Assembly (NCBI RefSeq): GCF_049943125.1
Contig: NZ_CP188040.1
Location: 1,798,001 to 1,862,000, forward strand
DNA: 64,000 nt
Direction: 5' to 3'
DNA from: JAEXZL01 sp049943125
Lineage (GTDB): Bacteria; Bacillota; Clostridia; Clostridiales; Clostridiaceae
The notes beneath the pieces are model-generated. The model was given only the letters and a program-made list of their open reading frames with translations, did no database searches and was not told the DNA's origin. Shown in pieces: positions 17,328 through 26,795 of this stretch (position 1 is the stretch's first letter; each line of letters starts with the position of its first letter). The position numbers and the translations under genes were made by a program.

Positions 17328-18263
17328 GTGGCACAGACTACTTCTAATGAGGTGGCTATTAAGAGGAAAAAGACTACAGCAAGTCAAAAAAGAGAATATA
17401 CACAAGCCTTTGCATTCTTAACTCCTGCCGTTATTGTTACGGGAATATTCATAGGACTGGCTATTCTTTTTGTAATATATCTATCCTTTCATAAGGTGAA
17501 TTTATTTACAGGAGAATATACCTTTGTAGGGCTTGAAAATTATCTCAGGGTTTTTAAGGATGACACTGCAAGGATTGCTCTGAAAAACACCCTGACCTTT
17601 TCCCTTATAGTGGTTCCAATACAGACTTTTTTGGCTTTGGTTATAGCATCAATTTTAAACAGTAAATTAAGAGGAAAGATGTTCTTTAGAACAGTATACT
17701 TCCTGCCAACCCTGACCTCTAGCTCTGCCCTTACACTGATTTTTATGTTTATGTTCAGCGTAACAGGACCTGTAAATGCCATGCTGCTAAAGGCTGGTTT
17801 TATAGATAGCTCCATAAACTTTTTGCAGGACACAGATTTTACCCTGAAGGTAATAATGATGATGAATATATGGTCTACGGTACCTTATTATATGACCTTA
17901 TATCTTGCAACTCTTCAGGATTTACCAGCAGCGATGTATGAGGCTGCAGCCATTGATGGAGCAGGACCCTGCAGAACCTTCTTTTCAATTATCGTTCCTT
18001 ACCTTAAATCAATGACAACCTATGTTTTATTGACAGGTATAATAGGTACCCTTCAGATGTTTGACCAGGCTTATATTTTCTCCAATGGCTCTGGAGGACC
18101 GGAAAATTCAACCTTAACGGTATCTCTCATGGTCTATAGATATGCCTTTGGAACACAAAATGCCATGGGCTTTGCAGCAACCCTTGCAATTATCCTGGCT
18201 GTGCTGATATTTATTATATCTGCTCTTGCTCAAAGGGCTAATAAAGCAGAAAGTCTTTATTAG
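17328..18263 (+). CDS. Sugar ABC transporter permease (MalF-like)
   Basis: A 311-residue inner-membrane permease with six predicted membrane helices. It starts at GTG 17328 after AAAGGAG. The EAA loop that docks the ATPase is EAAAIDGAGPCRTFFSIIVP. The N-terminal segment TASQKREYTQAFAFLTPAVI is typical of MalF/UgpA permeases. It works with the second permease 14 bases downstream. No ATP-binding subunit is encoded here, so a shared MsmK/MalK-type ATPase elsewhere must power it. Confidence 0.93.
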   Translation: MAQTTSNEVAIKRKKTTASQKREYTQAFAFLTPAVIVTGIFIGLAILFVIYLSFHKVNLFTGEYTFVGLENYLRVFKDDTARIALKNTLTFSLIVVPIQTFLALVIASILNSKLRGKMFFRTVYFLPTLTSSSALTLIFMFMFSVTGPVNAMLLKAGFIDSSINFLQDTDFTLKVIMMMNIWSTVPYYMTLYLATLQDLPAAMYEAAAIDGAGPCRTFFSIIVPYLKSMTTYVLLTGIIGTLQMFDQAYIFSNGSGGPENSTLTVSLMVYRYAFGTQNAMGFAATLAIILAVLIFIISALAQRANKAESLY

Positions 18264-18277
18264 AAAGGAGATATAAG

Positions 18278-19108
18278 ATGAATAAGAAATTTACACCAGG
18301 AAAAATCCTGTTATACCTAGTGCTGATTATAGCAGCGGTAATGACTATTTATCCATTCTTATGGATGATATCAGCTTCCTTTAAGCCTTTAAGGGAAATT
18401 GTCAGCGGCAACATGTCTCTTATAGGGGAGAATATGTCCCTTGATAACTATAAATACATCTTTGGAAGGTCATCCTTATTTCCAAAATGGTTTCTTAACT
18501 CCTTCATGGTAGCTACCATAGGAACGGTGATAAATCTGTTTATTAATACCATGGCTGGCTATGCCTTAGCAAGGCTAAGCTTTCCAGGCAGAAATAAGGT
18601 GTTTTACGGGCTCCTGGCAATGATGATGATACCAGGACAGGTTCTCTTAATACCTAACTATCTCATTATGCTTAACCTAGGAATGCTGGACAAGTTTTCT
18701 TCCTTGATAATTCCTGCAGCAGCCAATATAGGAAACATATTTATGATGAGACAGTTCTTCATGAACTTTCCTAAGGATGTGGAGGAAGCAGCCTCCATTG
18801 ATGGCCTCAGTAGGTATGGTACCTTCTTCAGGATAGCGATGCCCCTGGCAAAGCCTGTAATATCAACTCAAGCAATATTTATCTTCATGGGCTTTTGGAA
18901 TGAGTTTACAAAACCTATGCTTTATATCAAAACGGAAGCCTTATACACCTTGACCTTAGGACTACAGACCTTTTCCTCCAGGGACGCTGGAACCATGTGG
19001 AATCAGGTAATGGCAGCAGCCTGCATATCAATTCTGCCTATAGTAATCATATATCTTATATTTAATAAATACTTCTTGGTAGGCGTTAGAATGGACGGAG
19101 AAAAGTAG
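18278..19108 (+). CDS. Sugar ABC transporter permease (MalG-like)
   Basis: A 276-residue membrane permease with six hydrophobic segments and the EAA loop VEEAASIDGLSRYGTFFRIA followed by MPLAKPVISTQAIF. The first helix ILLYLVLIIAAVMTIYPFLW and the WMISASFKP motif are standard for MalG/UgpE proteins. AAAGGAG lies before the ATG. It is the last gene of the GH65 sugar operon; a terminator follows 37 bases after the stop. Confidence 0.93.
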   Translation: MNKKFTPGKILLYLVLIIAAVMTIYPFLWMISASFKPLREIVSGNMSLIGENMSLDNYKYIFGRSSLFPKWFLNSFMVATIGTVINLFINTMAGYALARLSFPGRNKVFYGLLAMMMIPGQVLLIPNYLIMLNLGMLDKFSSLIIPAAANIGNIFMMRQFFMNFPKDVEEAASIDGLSRYGTFFRIAMPLAKPVISTQAIFIFMGFWNEFTKPMLYIKTEALYTLTLGLQTFSSRDAGTMWNQVMAAACISILPIVIIYLIFNKYFLVGVRMDGEK

Positions 19109-19144
19109 GTACAAGGAATTTATTTTAGGTTTAAAATTAATAAT

Positions 19145-19190
19145 AATGGTATGAGTAGAATACAGTAAAGTATAGAGCTCATACCATTTT
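19145..19190 (+). terminator. Terminator of the sugar operon
   Basis: AATGGTATGAG (19145-19155) pairs perfectly with CTCATACCATT (19178-19188), then TTC. An 11-bp stem with a 22-base loop. Confidence 0.78.
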
Positions 19191-19291
19191 CTTATCCACA
19201 AAGTTATTGAATATTTAGAATGGTACTGATGAAATTTAAGCATATGGATAAATTTGTAAAATCAAAAGGGATTGAGGCTATCTAATCGGGA

Positions 19292-19319
19292 AAAACAGCT
19301 TCCCTGCAGAAGCTGTTTT
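19292..19319 (+). terminator. Attenuator-like hairpin just before the 5'-nucleotidase gene
   Basis: AAAACAGCTTC (19292-19302), loop CCTGCA, GAAGCTGTTTT (19309-19319): a perfect 11-bp stem ending in TTTT, 33 bases before the ATG. It may be a second terminator for read-through from the sugar operon or a leader attenuator for the nucleotidase. The sequence does not decide. Confidence 0.65.
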
Positions 19320-19352
19320 CTAATATAAAAGGTGAGAGGAAGAGATGCATCA

Positions 19353-21569
19353 ATGAAGAGGTTTACTAAAAAGTGGCTAGCTATTTTAATGACTTTTGCC
19401 ATGGTCCTGTCCTTAATGGCTGGAATACCAGCTTATGAGGCAAGTGCTGAAGAAGCTACAGCTAAAGCAAAGGATATAGTAGTTTTGTATACCAATGACA
19501 TACACTGTGCAATTGAAGACAGTGACACTACCGATAAGACAAATATAATAGGCTATGATGGTCTTGCTGCTTATAAAAAGGAACTAGTGGCTGCAGGAAA
19601 GGACGTTACCTTAGTAGATGTGGGTGACTTCGTTCAGGGTGGAGCTATAGGTACCTTATCTAAGGGAGAGTACATCATAGATATTATGAATTATGTGGGC
19701 TATGATTTAGTTACCCCAGGAAATCATGAATTTGATTATGGTATGGATCAATTCAATAAGCTTGTTGGAAAGTCTAGCTTTAAATTTGTATCTAGTAACT
19801 TCATGGATTTAAATACTGATAAGCCAGTTTTTAAAGGCTATGAAATAATTGACTATGATGGTGTAGAAGTGGCTTATGTGGGTATATCTACCCCAGAAAG
19901 CATTACTAAGTCTACACCAACCTACTTCCAAGACTCTGCTGGGAACTATATTTATGGCTTCAAGCAGGGGAATAATGGTCAGGATCTTTATGCTGCTGTT
20001 CAGGCTCAAATAGATGCAGCTAAGGGAGCTGGTGCTGATTATGTTGTAGCCCTTGCTCACTTAGGCATAGATAGTCAAAGCAAGCCCTGGACCTCCTATG
20101 AGGTTATTGCTAATACTACAGGAATAGACGTAATGCTTGATGGTCATTCTCACAGCCTTATTGAAAAAGAGATAGTTAAGGATAAGAACCAGGAAGAGGT
20201 TATTTTAAGCTCCACTAGTACAGCCTTTAAGGCTATGGGTGAGCTCACTATAACAACTGATGGTAAGCTTTCTACCAGACTGATTTCTGATTATACAAAG
20301 AAGGATGCTGAAACAACAGCTTTCATAAAGGAAATAAAAAGTCAGTATGAAGAAACCCTTAATAAGGTTGTAGCAAAATCTGATTTTGATTTAGTAACCT
20401 ATGATCCAGCAACAAAGAAGAGATTAGTAAGAAGCGGGGAAACCAATTTAGGAGACCTTTGTGCTGACGCCTATAGAACTCTTTTAGGTGCTGATATTGC
20501 CTTTGTAAATGGTGGAGGTATAAGAGCAGATATACTTAAGGGTGATATAACCTATGGTGAAATTATAAACGTTCATCCTTTTGGAAACATGGCCTGTTTG
20601 ATTGAAGCTACTGGTCAGCAAATTTTAGATGCTCTTGAATTTGGCTCTAAGGATTATCCAAATGAAAATGGAGGCTTCCTTCATGTTTCAGGACTTACTT
20701 ATGAAATAAATAGCTATATCCCATCCTCTGTAAAGATGGATGCTCAAAAGATGTTTATATCCGTGGAGGGAGATTATAGAGTTAAAAATGTTATGGTAGC
20801 AGGAAAGCCTCTTGATGTTAACAAGATATATACTTTAGCTTCTCATAATTTTATGCTGAAGAATTCCGGTGATGGCTACACCATGTTTAAGGGAAATAAG
20901 ATTCTTCAAAATGAAGTGCTTATAGACAATCAAGTGCTTATAAACTATATTGTAGATGAATTAGGCGGTACTGTAGGTAAAGAATATTCAAATCCTTATG
21001 GTCAGGGAAGAATAACCGTTAAGACCTTCTTCAACAAAGAAGAGCTTCAGGAAGAAGTAACTTCCGCTGGTACTCTTAAAGAAGCAGATTATACAGCAGA
21101 AAGCTGGAAGGCTTATCAACAAGCTCTGACAGCTGCAAAGGCAGCTCTTGCTAATGAGAAGGTTACTCAGGCAGAGGTAGATACAGCTCTTGCAGCTCTC
21201 AAAACTGCCAAAACTGCTTTAGTAAAGGCTCCAGTAGCTGCACCAGTAAACAAGGAAGCCCTGAAAAAGGAAATAGCTGCTGAAAAGACCCTTAAGGAAA
21301 AGGACTACACCCAAACAACCTGGAAGGCTTATCAGGATGCCCTAAAGGCCGCAGTAGCAGTAGATGCAGATCCAAATGCAACTCAAGCACAGGTAGACAC
21401 AGCCCTTACCAAGCTCCAGACTACTAAGAAGGCTCTGGTAGCCGCAAACAAAGGGGACAACCCTAAGACCGGTGACACCGCAAATCTTTCTTTCTATGCA
21501 ATCCTAGGAGTTGCTTCTATAGTGGGAGTGATATTCCTTACTAAGAAGGAAGAGAAGAGGGGGGCTTAA
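19353..21569 (+). CDS. Secreted cell-wall-anchored 5'-nucleotidase with FIVAR repeats
   Basis: Start at ATG 19353 begins the signal peptide MKRFTKKWLAILMTFAMVLS, cleaved near EASA-EEA. The mature protein has a calcineurin-like phosphoesterase domain (VVLYTNDIHCAIED, VDVGDFVQGG, TPGNHEFDYG, DGHSHS), then the 5'-nucleotidase C-terminal domain (FVNGGGIRADILKGD, SGDGYTMFKG). Two FIVAR-type helical repeats follow, each with a DYT..WKAYQ.AL..A pattern and QA.VDTAL..L.T.K.ALV. It ends with an NPKTGD sorting motif, a hydrophobic helix and a KKEEKRGA tail, so it is sortase-anchored. It likely dephosphorylates external nucleotides for salvage. Length is 738 residues. Confidence 0.93.
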   Translation: MKRFTKKWLAILMTFAMVLSLMAGIPAYEASAEEATAKAKDIVVLYTNDIHCAIEDSDTTDKTNIIGYDGLAAYKKELVAAGKDVTLVDVGDFVQGGAIGTLSKGEYIIDIMNYVGYDLVTPGNHEFDYGMDQFNKLVGKSSFKFVSSNFMDLNTDKPVFKGYEIIDYDGVEVAYVGISTPESITKSTPTYFQDSAGNYIYGFKQGNNGQDLYAAVQAQIDAAKGAGADYVVALAHLGIDSQSKPWTSYEVIANTTGIDVMLDGHSHSLIEKEIVKDKNQEEVILSSTSTAFKAMGELTITTDGKLSTRLISDYTKKDAETTAFIKEIKSQYEETLNKVVAKSDFDLVTYDPATKKRLVRSGETNLGDLCADAYRTLLGADIAFVNGGGIRADILKGDITYGEIINVHPFGNMACLIEATGQQILDALEFGSKDYPNENGGFLHVSGLTYEINSYIPSSVKMDAQKMFISVEGDYRVKNVMVAGKPLDVNKIYTLASHNFMLKNSGDGYTMFKGNKILQNEVLIDNQVLINYIVDELGGTVGKEYSNPYGQGRITVKTFFNKEELQEEVTSAGTLKEADYTAESWKAYQQALTAAKAALANEKVTQAEVDTALAALKTAKTALVKAPVAAPVNKEALKKEIAAEKTLKEKDYTQTTWKAYQDALKAAVAVDADPNATQAQVDTALTKLQTTKKALVAANKGDNPKTGDTANLSFYAILGVASIVGVIFLTKKEEKRGA

Positions 21570-21616
21570 GGCCTTAGATAAGATATATGGTAATTGGTAA
21601 TAAATTATAAGAATAG

Positions 21617-21659
21617 AGGGTATAAGCAAATCCCGAGGAGGAGGCTTATACCCTTTTTA
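21617..21659 (+). terminator. Terminator of the 5'-nucleotidase gene
   Basis: AGGGTATAAGC (21617-21627) pairs perfectly with GCTTATACCCT (21644-21654), followed by TTTT. Confidence 0.9.
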
Positions 21660-21732
21660 TTAATATACTCTATAGTAAATACTCCTGATAAGAAGCACTA
21701 AGTTTTTCTTGAAAATCTTTAAGATAGCTCTC

Positions 21733-22356
21733 TTATTTAATTTCAGTTCCACCCCATTCTACCACTGTGAAGCCGCTTCTGGTAAAAGGTTCAATGAAAG
21801 GTTCTTCAACGGTAACTGGTTTCTCTAAAGCTTCATAGGCCATAAACACACGAAGTATAGAGTCAGGTTCCGGAGAAATCTTTAAGAGGGCATTTTCTGT
21901 GTAGACATCTGTCTGGAAGGTGATGAGGTTATACGGATTTTCCTGCATTTTAGGCAGCCAATATACTATGAATTCATTATATTCCTTAGGTGTAAGCCCC
22001 ATTTCCGCTAAGATATTCTGGAGAAATTCAGCGGTATCAGAGCCTTTTACCACATAGCCATTACTCATATCGTACTTTACCTCTGAAAGACCTTCCCAGA
22101 AGAGGTATGAATACTCCTTTTGAGTCGCTATGTCCGTTAATGTTCCATCAGGCTGAGCAGCCACATGCCAACCATTCTTATATTCTGGATAGGTACAGGT
22201 TAACTCACCTTGATATTCCAGCTTTACACTAACTTCTGTTGTTGTTTCGGGATATAGGTAGATTACGGGCTTAGCATCTACATTTTCATCAGGATCGCAT
22301 CCTGGCAATACTAAAATACATACCAATGATAGAAACAACATAAAATATCTTTTCAT
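21733..22356 (-). CDS. Conserved lipoprotein of unknown function
   Basis: The ATG at 22356 (MKRYFMLFLSLVCILVLPGC) is chosen because GAGGTG sits 5 bases before it; an in-frame ATG at 22368 lacks a site. The 207-residue product has a lipoprotein signal with lipobox VLPG-C. The mature part starts KPVIYLYPETTTEVSVKLEY and includes GELTCTYPEY, GTLTD, EYSYLFWEG and YWLPKM. The KPVIYLYP...YLFWEG pattern is a conserved, widely spread family of unassigned function. It is transcribed away from its rightward neighbour and has no obvious partner. Confidence 0.75.
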   Translation of the reverse strand: MKRYFMLFLSLVCILVLPGCDPDENVDAKPVIYLYPETTTEVSVKLEYQGELTCTYPEYKNGWHVAAQPDGTLTDIATQKEYSYLFWEGLSEVKYDMSNGYVVKGSDTAEFLQNILAEMGLTPKEYNEFIVYWLPKMQENPYNLITFQTDVYTENALLKISPEPDSILRVFMAYEALEKPVTVEEPFIEPFTRSGFTVVEWGGTEIK

Positions 22357-22608
22357 TTTACACCTCAATTATTAGAAAATTATGGTAATTATATTATATC
22401 AAATAATACTTATAATTTGATGCACACATGAAAAATATATAGGAAGAAATAAGCTGGCACTACAGTTAATAGAAGGGGAGTATAGTTAATAGAAGAGCAT
22501 CTCTTTATATAATCTTTTGCTATAATATAACTATATTACTTAAAAGGAAGTTATTTATTTTCTATCTTACAAGTAGAAATAAATTATCTATGATAAGGAG
22601 GAAGTGCT

Positions 22609-23076
22609 TTGATAAGGGTTTTGTTTGTGTGTCATGGTAATATATGCAGATCACCCATGGCTGAGTTTGTTTTTAAGGATATGGTTAAGAAGAAGGGCTT
22701 AGAGGATAAATTTTATATTGCTTCTGCAGCCACTAGTACTGAGGAGATAGGAAATCCTGTTCATCCTGGGACTGTTAGAAAGCTTAAGGAGGTTGGGATT
22801 TTCGTGCATGGGAAGACTGCCTTTCAAATAAAGAAGTCAGACTATGATAGCTATGACTATATCATAGTCATGGAGGAGTATAATATTAGAAACCTTAAGA
22901 GGATAATTAAAAGCGATCCTGAGAATAAGATAAACAAGCTTCTTGATTTTACTTCCACCCCTGGAGATATTGATGACCCCTGGTATACTGGCAATTTTGA
23001 TATAACCTATGAAGAAATTTATAAAGGCTGTGAGGGGCTTTTGGAACATATTTTAAAAGAGCATAAGGAACTATAG
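22609..23076 (+). CDS. Low-molecular-weight protein tyrosine phosphatase
   Basis: A 155-residue cytoplasmic phosphatase. It starts at TTG 22609, set by AAGGAGG at 22595-22601. The P-loop VCHGNICRSPMAE gives the C-X5-R-S signature near the N-terminus, and the general-acid Asp is in DIDDPWYTG near residue 128. Tyr-containing loop residues follow. In Gram-positives such enzymes act on phosphotyrosine or phosphoarginine proteins; without a neighbouring kinase the target cannot be named. A GNAT acetyltransferase follows 46 bases later on the same strand. Confidence 0.92.
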   Translation: MIRVLFVCHGNICRSPMAEFVFKDMVKKKGLEDKFYIASAATSTEEIGNPVHPGTVRKLKEVGIFVHGKTAFQIKKSDYDSYDYIIVMEEYNIRNLKRIIKSDPENKINKLLDFTSTPGDIDDPWYTGNFDITYEEIYKGCEGLLEHILKEHKEL

Positions 23077-23122
23077 TTATTTTCTTTTTGCTCACATGTG
23101 AATTTGAGGAAGGAGAGAAATA

Positions 23123-23557
23123 ATGGAGTTTATCATAAAAAGATTTGAAGAGTTAACTGTAGATGAGTTATATGAAATTTTAAAGGTCAGAGTTTCTGTT
23201 TTTGTTGTTGAACAAGAATGTCCCTATCAGGAAGTGGATGAAAAGGATAAAAACGCATATCATGTTTTTATTAAAGGTAACGAGGGAATAAAAGCATATT
23301 TAAGAGTTTTAGATAAAGGAATATCCTTTGAAGAAGTATCCATAGGAAGAGTATTAACTACGGAGAGAGGCATTGGACTAGGCGATAAAATATTAGAAAA
23401 AGGTATAGAGGTAGCTAAAGAAAAAATGAATGCTGATAAAATTAGAATCGAAGCACAGTGTTATGCTAAAGGATTTTATGAAAGGTTTGGCTTCAAACAA
23501 GTATCAGATGAATTTTTAGAGGATGGAATACCACATATTGAAATGCTGCTAGAATAA
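23123..23557 (+). CDS. GNAT-family N-acetyltransferase (ElaA-like)
   Basis: A 144-residue acetyltransferase. It opens with the ElaA pattern (FEELTVDELYEILKVRVSVF, then VVEQECPYQEVDEKD). The acetyl-CoA site is SIGRVLTTERGIGLGDKILE, with the Q/R-x-x-G-x-G/A turn here read as R-G-I-G-L-G, and the C-terminal strand is YAKGFYERFGFKQVS. It transfers an acetyl group to an unknown acceptor in the cytoplasm. GGAGAG precedes the ATG. It probably shares a message with the upstream phosphatase. Confidence 0.88.
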   Translation: MEFIIKRFEELTVDELYEILKVRVSVFVVEQECPYQEVDEKDKNAYHVFIKGNEGIKAYLRVLDKGISFEEVSIGRVLTTERGIGLGDKILEKGIEVAKEKMNADKIRIEAQCYAKGFYERFGFKQVSDEFLEDGIPHIEMLLE

Positions 23558-23685
23558 GTTATTCCTGAAATTACATTAATATATTTTTTCTGTTAAGCAA
23601 ATCATTGTATTGGAACTAAATAAAATATATAGAATAATAAGTATATAACTTAAATCTATGTGACCTTTAGGAGGAAACCAATACT

Positions 23686-24186
23686 ATGACAGATACCCAA
23701 AGAAATATCCTGGTGGCTTTAATTTTTGTTTTTATTCTTGGAGCACTTTTCATTTACGAGGAAAAACCCTTTAATAGGGATATTATTACTCCTACTATTT
23801 CTTATAATGGAAATGAGTACGAGCCTTATATGCTGATATATTCCTACAGAAGTGCTACAAAAAGATCATGGAATAAGCATGCTAATCAAGAAGCAGTAGA
23901 AGACTTGGCTGAAGCTCATCCCATTGAGGTGCATCCTGGAGATTCTGTAGAAGTTATTTTTGATAGCGATAACTCCTCCGTAAGTGTTAACAGGCATTAT
24001 TATTTTAAAGGTAAAACCGTTTCTGGTGACAGAAGCGAAGCAATATTATTTATTACAGACAGAAATAAAGAAGATAAAATACAGTTTACTGCCAAGGCTG
24101 AGGAGGGGACTTATTTATATTTTCTAACAGCAGATGATGGCCAGGGCAACGGTAGCTATTATTTTGCTTTGAAGGTAGTGGAATAA
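23686..24186 (+). CDS. Membrane-anchored protein of unknown function
   Basis: A 166-residue protein with one N-terminal hydrophobic helix (ILVALIFVFILGALFIY, about residues 8-24) preceded by a short polar stretch, so a signal anchor with the rest outside the cell. The outer part is predicted beta-rich, with GDSVEVIFDSDNSS and YLYFLTADDGQGNGSYYFAL, like an Ig-like or carbohydrate-facing domain. I do not recognise the family. AGGAGGAAACC before the ATG supports the start. A lipoprotein gene follows on the same strand. Confidence 0.7.
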   Translation: MTDTQRNILVALIFVFILGALFIYEEKPFNRDIITPTISYNGNEYEPYMLIYSYRSATKRSWNKHANQEAVEDLAEAHPIEVHPGDSVEVIFDSDNSSVSVNRHYYFKGKTVSGDRSEAILFITDRNKEDKIQFTAKAEEGTYLYFLTADDGQGNGSYYFALKVVE

Positions 24187-24325
24187 CTCTGAATTTATAA
24201 GTTATGAGCTTGAAGTCTTAATCAAAGAAAAAATTTCTTAGAAATGAACTTACACCTGCCTATTTCGTATTAATTATTAAAGTAGATTAATAGAGATTTT
24301 TGCTCAATAGCTTTGGAGGAAAGGT

Positions 24326-25255
24326 ATGAAAAGTTTATTAAAAGGATGCCTAACTTTGTTATTAATTATAGCTGCAGCGGGTTTAACCTCCTGTGTGGCA
24401 AAGGATGAAAATAATATCGGTGATGATAAAAATAATCAAAATATAGACCTTCCCACAGAAGAGAATGGCTATATTGTTAAGGTAGTCCCAGGGGAAACTG
24501 CAATCATTGATTTAAACGGTGATGGAGAAGATGAAATTATTAATTATACTCTTATGAGTGCTGCTAACGATAATAATGGCAATTATACAGTGAAAAATTT
24601 AAGTATATCAGGAGAGGAATATGCCAGGGCAAGTGATGATAATCCATTGATATATTTGGGAGCATCCATATATTATCCTGATGATCAGTGGTATTTTATT
24701 GTAGATATAGACACCTCTGATGACTATAAAGAGCTTGCCATAGCAGATATAGGAGCTAGTGAGGACCTTACCACTAGCTATTTTAGATATGATGGTGAGG
24801 GATTAGAGTATATAGGTTATATTACTGGTTTTCCTGCAGATGAAACCTATTCCATGGATGGAAAGGGGACAATTAAATCACAGGGAAGATTAGACTTGCT
24901 TCAATATTGGACAACGGTCTTTGCTTGGGAGCTTAGCAGCGAAGGAAAGCTTGCTACCGTAGAAGAGGATTTATATACTCCTATAAGCTACGACTATTAT
25001 GATAAAGAGCCTGTGATATTAAAGGAAGAAATAACAGCTTATGCAGAAATGGATTTAAACTCAAAGGAAATACTTATGGAGCCTTCAGAGGAGGAGATAA
25101 GCTTCCCTTTAACGGATAATAAAAATTGGGTGCTTATGAGTAAAGCTGATGGAACGCAAGGCTGGATATATATTGAGGATAGGCAAAATATAATATCGGC
25201 TAATAAGAAGCTTCCTTGTACTGATGTCTTTGACAACCTATATTTTGCTGATTAA
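24326..25255 (+). CDS. Lipoprotein of unknown function
   Basis: A 309-residue protein with a lipoprotein signal (MKSLLKGCLTLLLIIAAAGL, then TSC-V). A calcium-binding-like repeat AIIDLNGDGEDEIINY (FG-GAP/VCBS style) follows near residue 60, and a second Asp-rich strand DIDTSDDYKELAIADI lies near 135. The C-terminal 80 residues (ITAYAEMD...WVLMSKADGTQGWIYIE) resemble a bacterial SH3-like domain, which often binds cell wall. The function is not known. GGAGGAAAGG precedes the ATG. Confidence 0.75.
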   Translation: MKSLLKGCLTLLLIIAAAGLTSCVAKDENNIGDDKNNQNIDLPTEENGYIVKVVPGETAIIDLNGDGEDEIINYTLMSAANDNNGNYTVKNLSISGEEYARASDDNPLIYLGASIYYPDDQWYFIVDIDTSDDYKELAIADIGASEDLTTSYFRYDGEGLEYIGYITGFPADETYSMDGKGTIKSQGRLDLLQYWTTVFAWELSSEGKLATVEEDLYTPISYDYYDKEPVILKEEITAYAEMDLNSKEILMEPSEEEISFPLTDNKNWVLMSKADGTQGWIYIEDRQNIISANKKLPCTDVFDNLYFAD

Positions 25256-25409
25256 GCTAGGTGCACACTAGAGGATAGTTAAACTAAACTCTTGAGGTGT
25301 ACTTTTTTGTAAATGTCCTACTGCCCACCTTCAGTCTCAGGTGCTATAATTAAAGGATGAATTTACTGATTTTCTTTTATACAAAGAGAAATGAAATGGA
25401 GGACTTAAT

Positions 25410-26795
25410 TTGGCAAAGACGAAAGAGAAAAGGGATATTTCACAGGATTTAGCTACCCTGCCTGTGGGAAGGCTGCTTTTAAAGCTTGCTATACCTACAG
25501 TGGCAGCGCAGCTGGTTAATCTTTTGTACAATATCGTAGACAGAATTTATATAGGTCATATGCCTGAGGTTGGGAGCATTGCTCTTACGGGGATAGGCCT
25601 TTGCTTTCCGGTTATTTATCTCATCACTGCCTTTACAATGCTCATAGGTCAGGGGGGAGCGCCTAGGGCAGCTATAGAGATGGGAAGAGGGCATGATTCT
25701 GAGGCGGAGAGGATACTGGGAAGCTGCTTTACAGCACTTATAATCATAGCGCTTATTTTAACCGCAGCCTTTAATATCTGGGGTGAAGAGCTTCTTTGGC
25801 TCTTTGGAGCTAGTGAGAATACTATTATTTATGCTTATCCTTATATGAAGATATATGCTTCTGGCTCCTTATTTGTGATGCTGTCCTTGGGTCTCAATTT
25901 ATTCATTACAACCCAGGGCTTTACCAGCTTCAGCATGCTATCTGTAGTCATTGGAGCTGTGGCCAATATAATACTGGATCCTATATTTATATATGGTATG
26001 GACATGGGAGTGGAAGGAGCAGCCTTAGCTACTGTCATATCTCAAGGAATCTCAGCAGCCTTTGTACTATGGTTTCTTACTAGTAAAAAGACTAAGCTTC
26101 GTATAAGAAAAGAGTATCTAATGCCTAAAATGAAGGTTTTACTTCCGGTGATGGCCTTAGGCCTGGCTCCTTTTATCATGCAATCCACAGAAGCTCTTAT
26201 AAACATAGGCTTTAATTCCTCTCTTCAGAAATACGGAGGAGATATAGCCGTAGGTTCTATGACCATAGCCAGCACTATTTTACAGATGGTTTGGATTCCT
26301 GCTCAGGGTCTAGGACAGGGAGCTCAGCCTATTATGAGCTTTAACTATGGAGCGAGAAATCCTCATAGAGTAAAGGAAACCTTTAAGGTGATGCTGTCAA
26401 TATCCTGTGCTTTTCTTGGAGGCTTCTGGATTTTGGTTCTGCTCTTCCCTGAGTTCTTTATAAGGATATTTAACTCCTCCCCAGAGCTTATCTCAGAAGC
26501 AACCTGGTCCATTAGGGTATACATGGCTGTTTTAGGCTTCTTCGGCATACAGATGGCTATTCAGCAGACCTTCCTATCCATAGGAAATGCTAAGGCTGCC
26601 TTATTTATAGCTATAATGAGGAAGATAGTTTTACTATTTCCTTTGATTTATATACTGCCAAACTTCTTTGAGAATAAGGTTTTTGCAGTATTCCTAGCAG
26701 AGCCTGTATCAGATACTTTATCCATATTAACAGCAATAATAGTATTTTCTATCACCTTCCCTAAGGCCATGAAGGCCATAGAAAGCCATAAATAA
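25410..26795 (+). CDS. MATE-family efflux transporter (rightward)
   Basis: A 461-residue, 12-helix multidrug and toxin extrusion transporter. It starts at TTG 25410, 6 bases after TGGAGGA. Family marks: the N-terminal LPVGRLLLKLAIPTVAAQLV, NLLYNIVDRIYIGH, GQGGAPRAAIEMGRG and a central GLGQGAQPIMSFNYGA. Driven by Na+ or H+ import, it exports cationic compounds. Its stop codon lies in the stem of the terminator shared with the convergent MATE gene. The substrate cannot be deduced. Confidence 0.93.
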   Translation: MAKTKEKRDISQDLATLPVGRLLLKLAIPTVAAQLVNLLYNIVDRIYIGHMPEVGSIALTGIGLCFPVIYLITAFTMLIGQGGAPRAAIEMGRGHDSEAERILGSCFTALIIIALILTAAFNIWGEELLWLFGASENTIIYAYPYMKIYASGSLFVMLSLGLNLFITTQGFTSFSMLSVVIGAVANIILDPIFIYGMDMGVEGAALATVISQGISAAFVLWFLTSKKTKLRIRKEYLMPKMKVLLPVMALGLAPFIMQSTEALINIGFNSSLQKYGGDIAVGSMTIASTILQMVWIPAQGLGQGAQPIMSFNYGARNPHRVKETFKVMLSISCAFLGGFWILVLLFPEFFIRIFNSSPELISEATWSIRVYMAVLGFFGIQMAIQQTFLSIGNAKAALFIAIMRKIVLLFPLIYILPNFFENKVFAVFLAEPVSDTLSILTAIIVFSITFPKAMKAIESHK

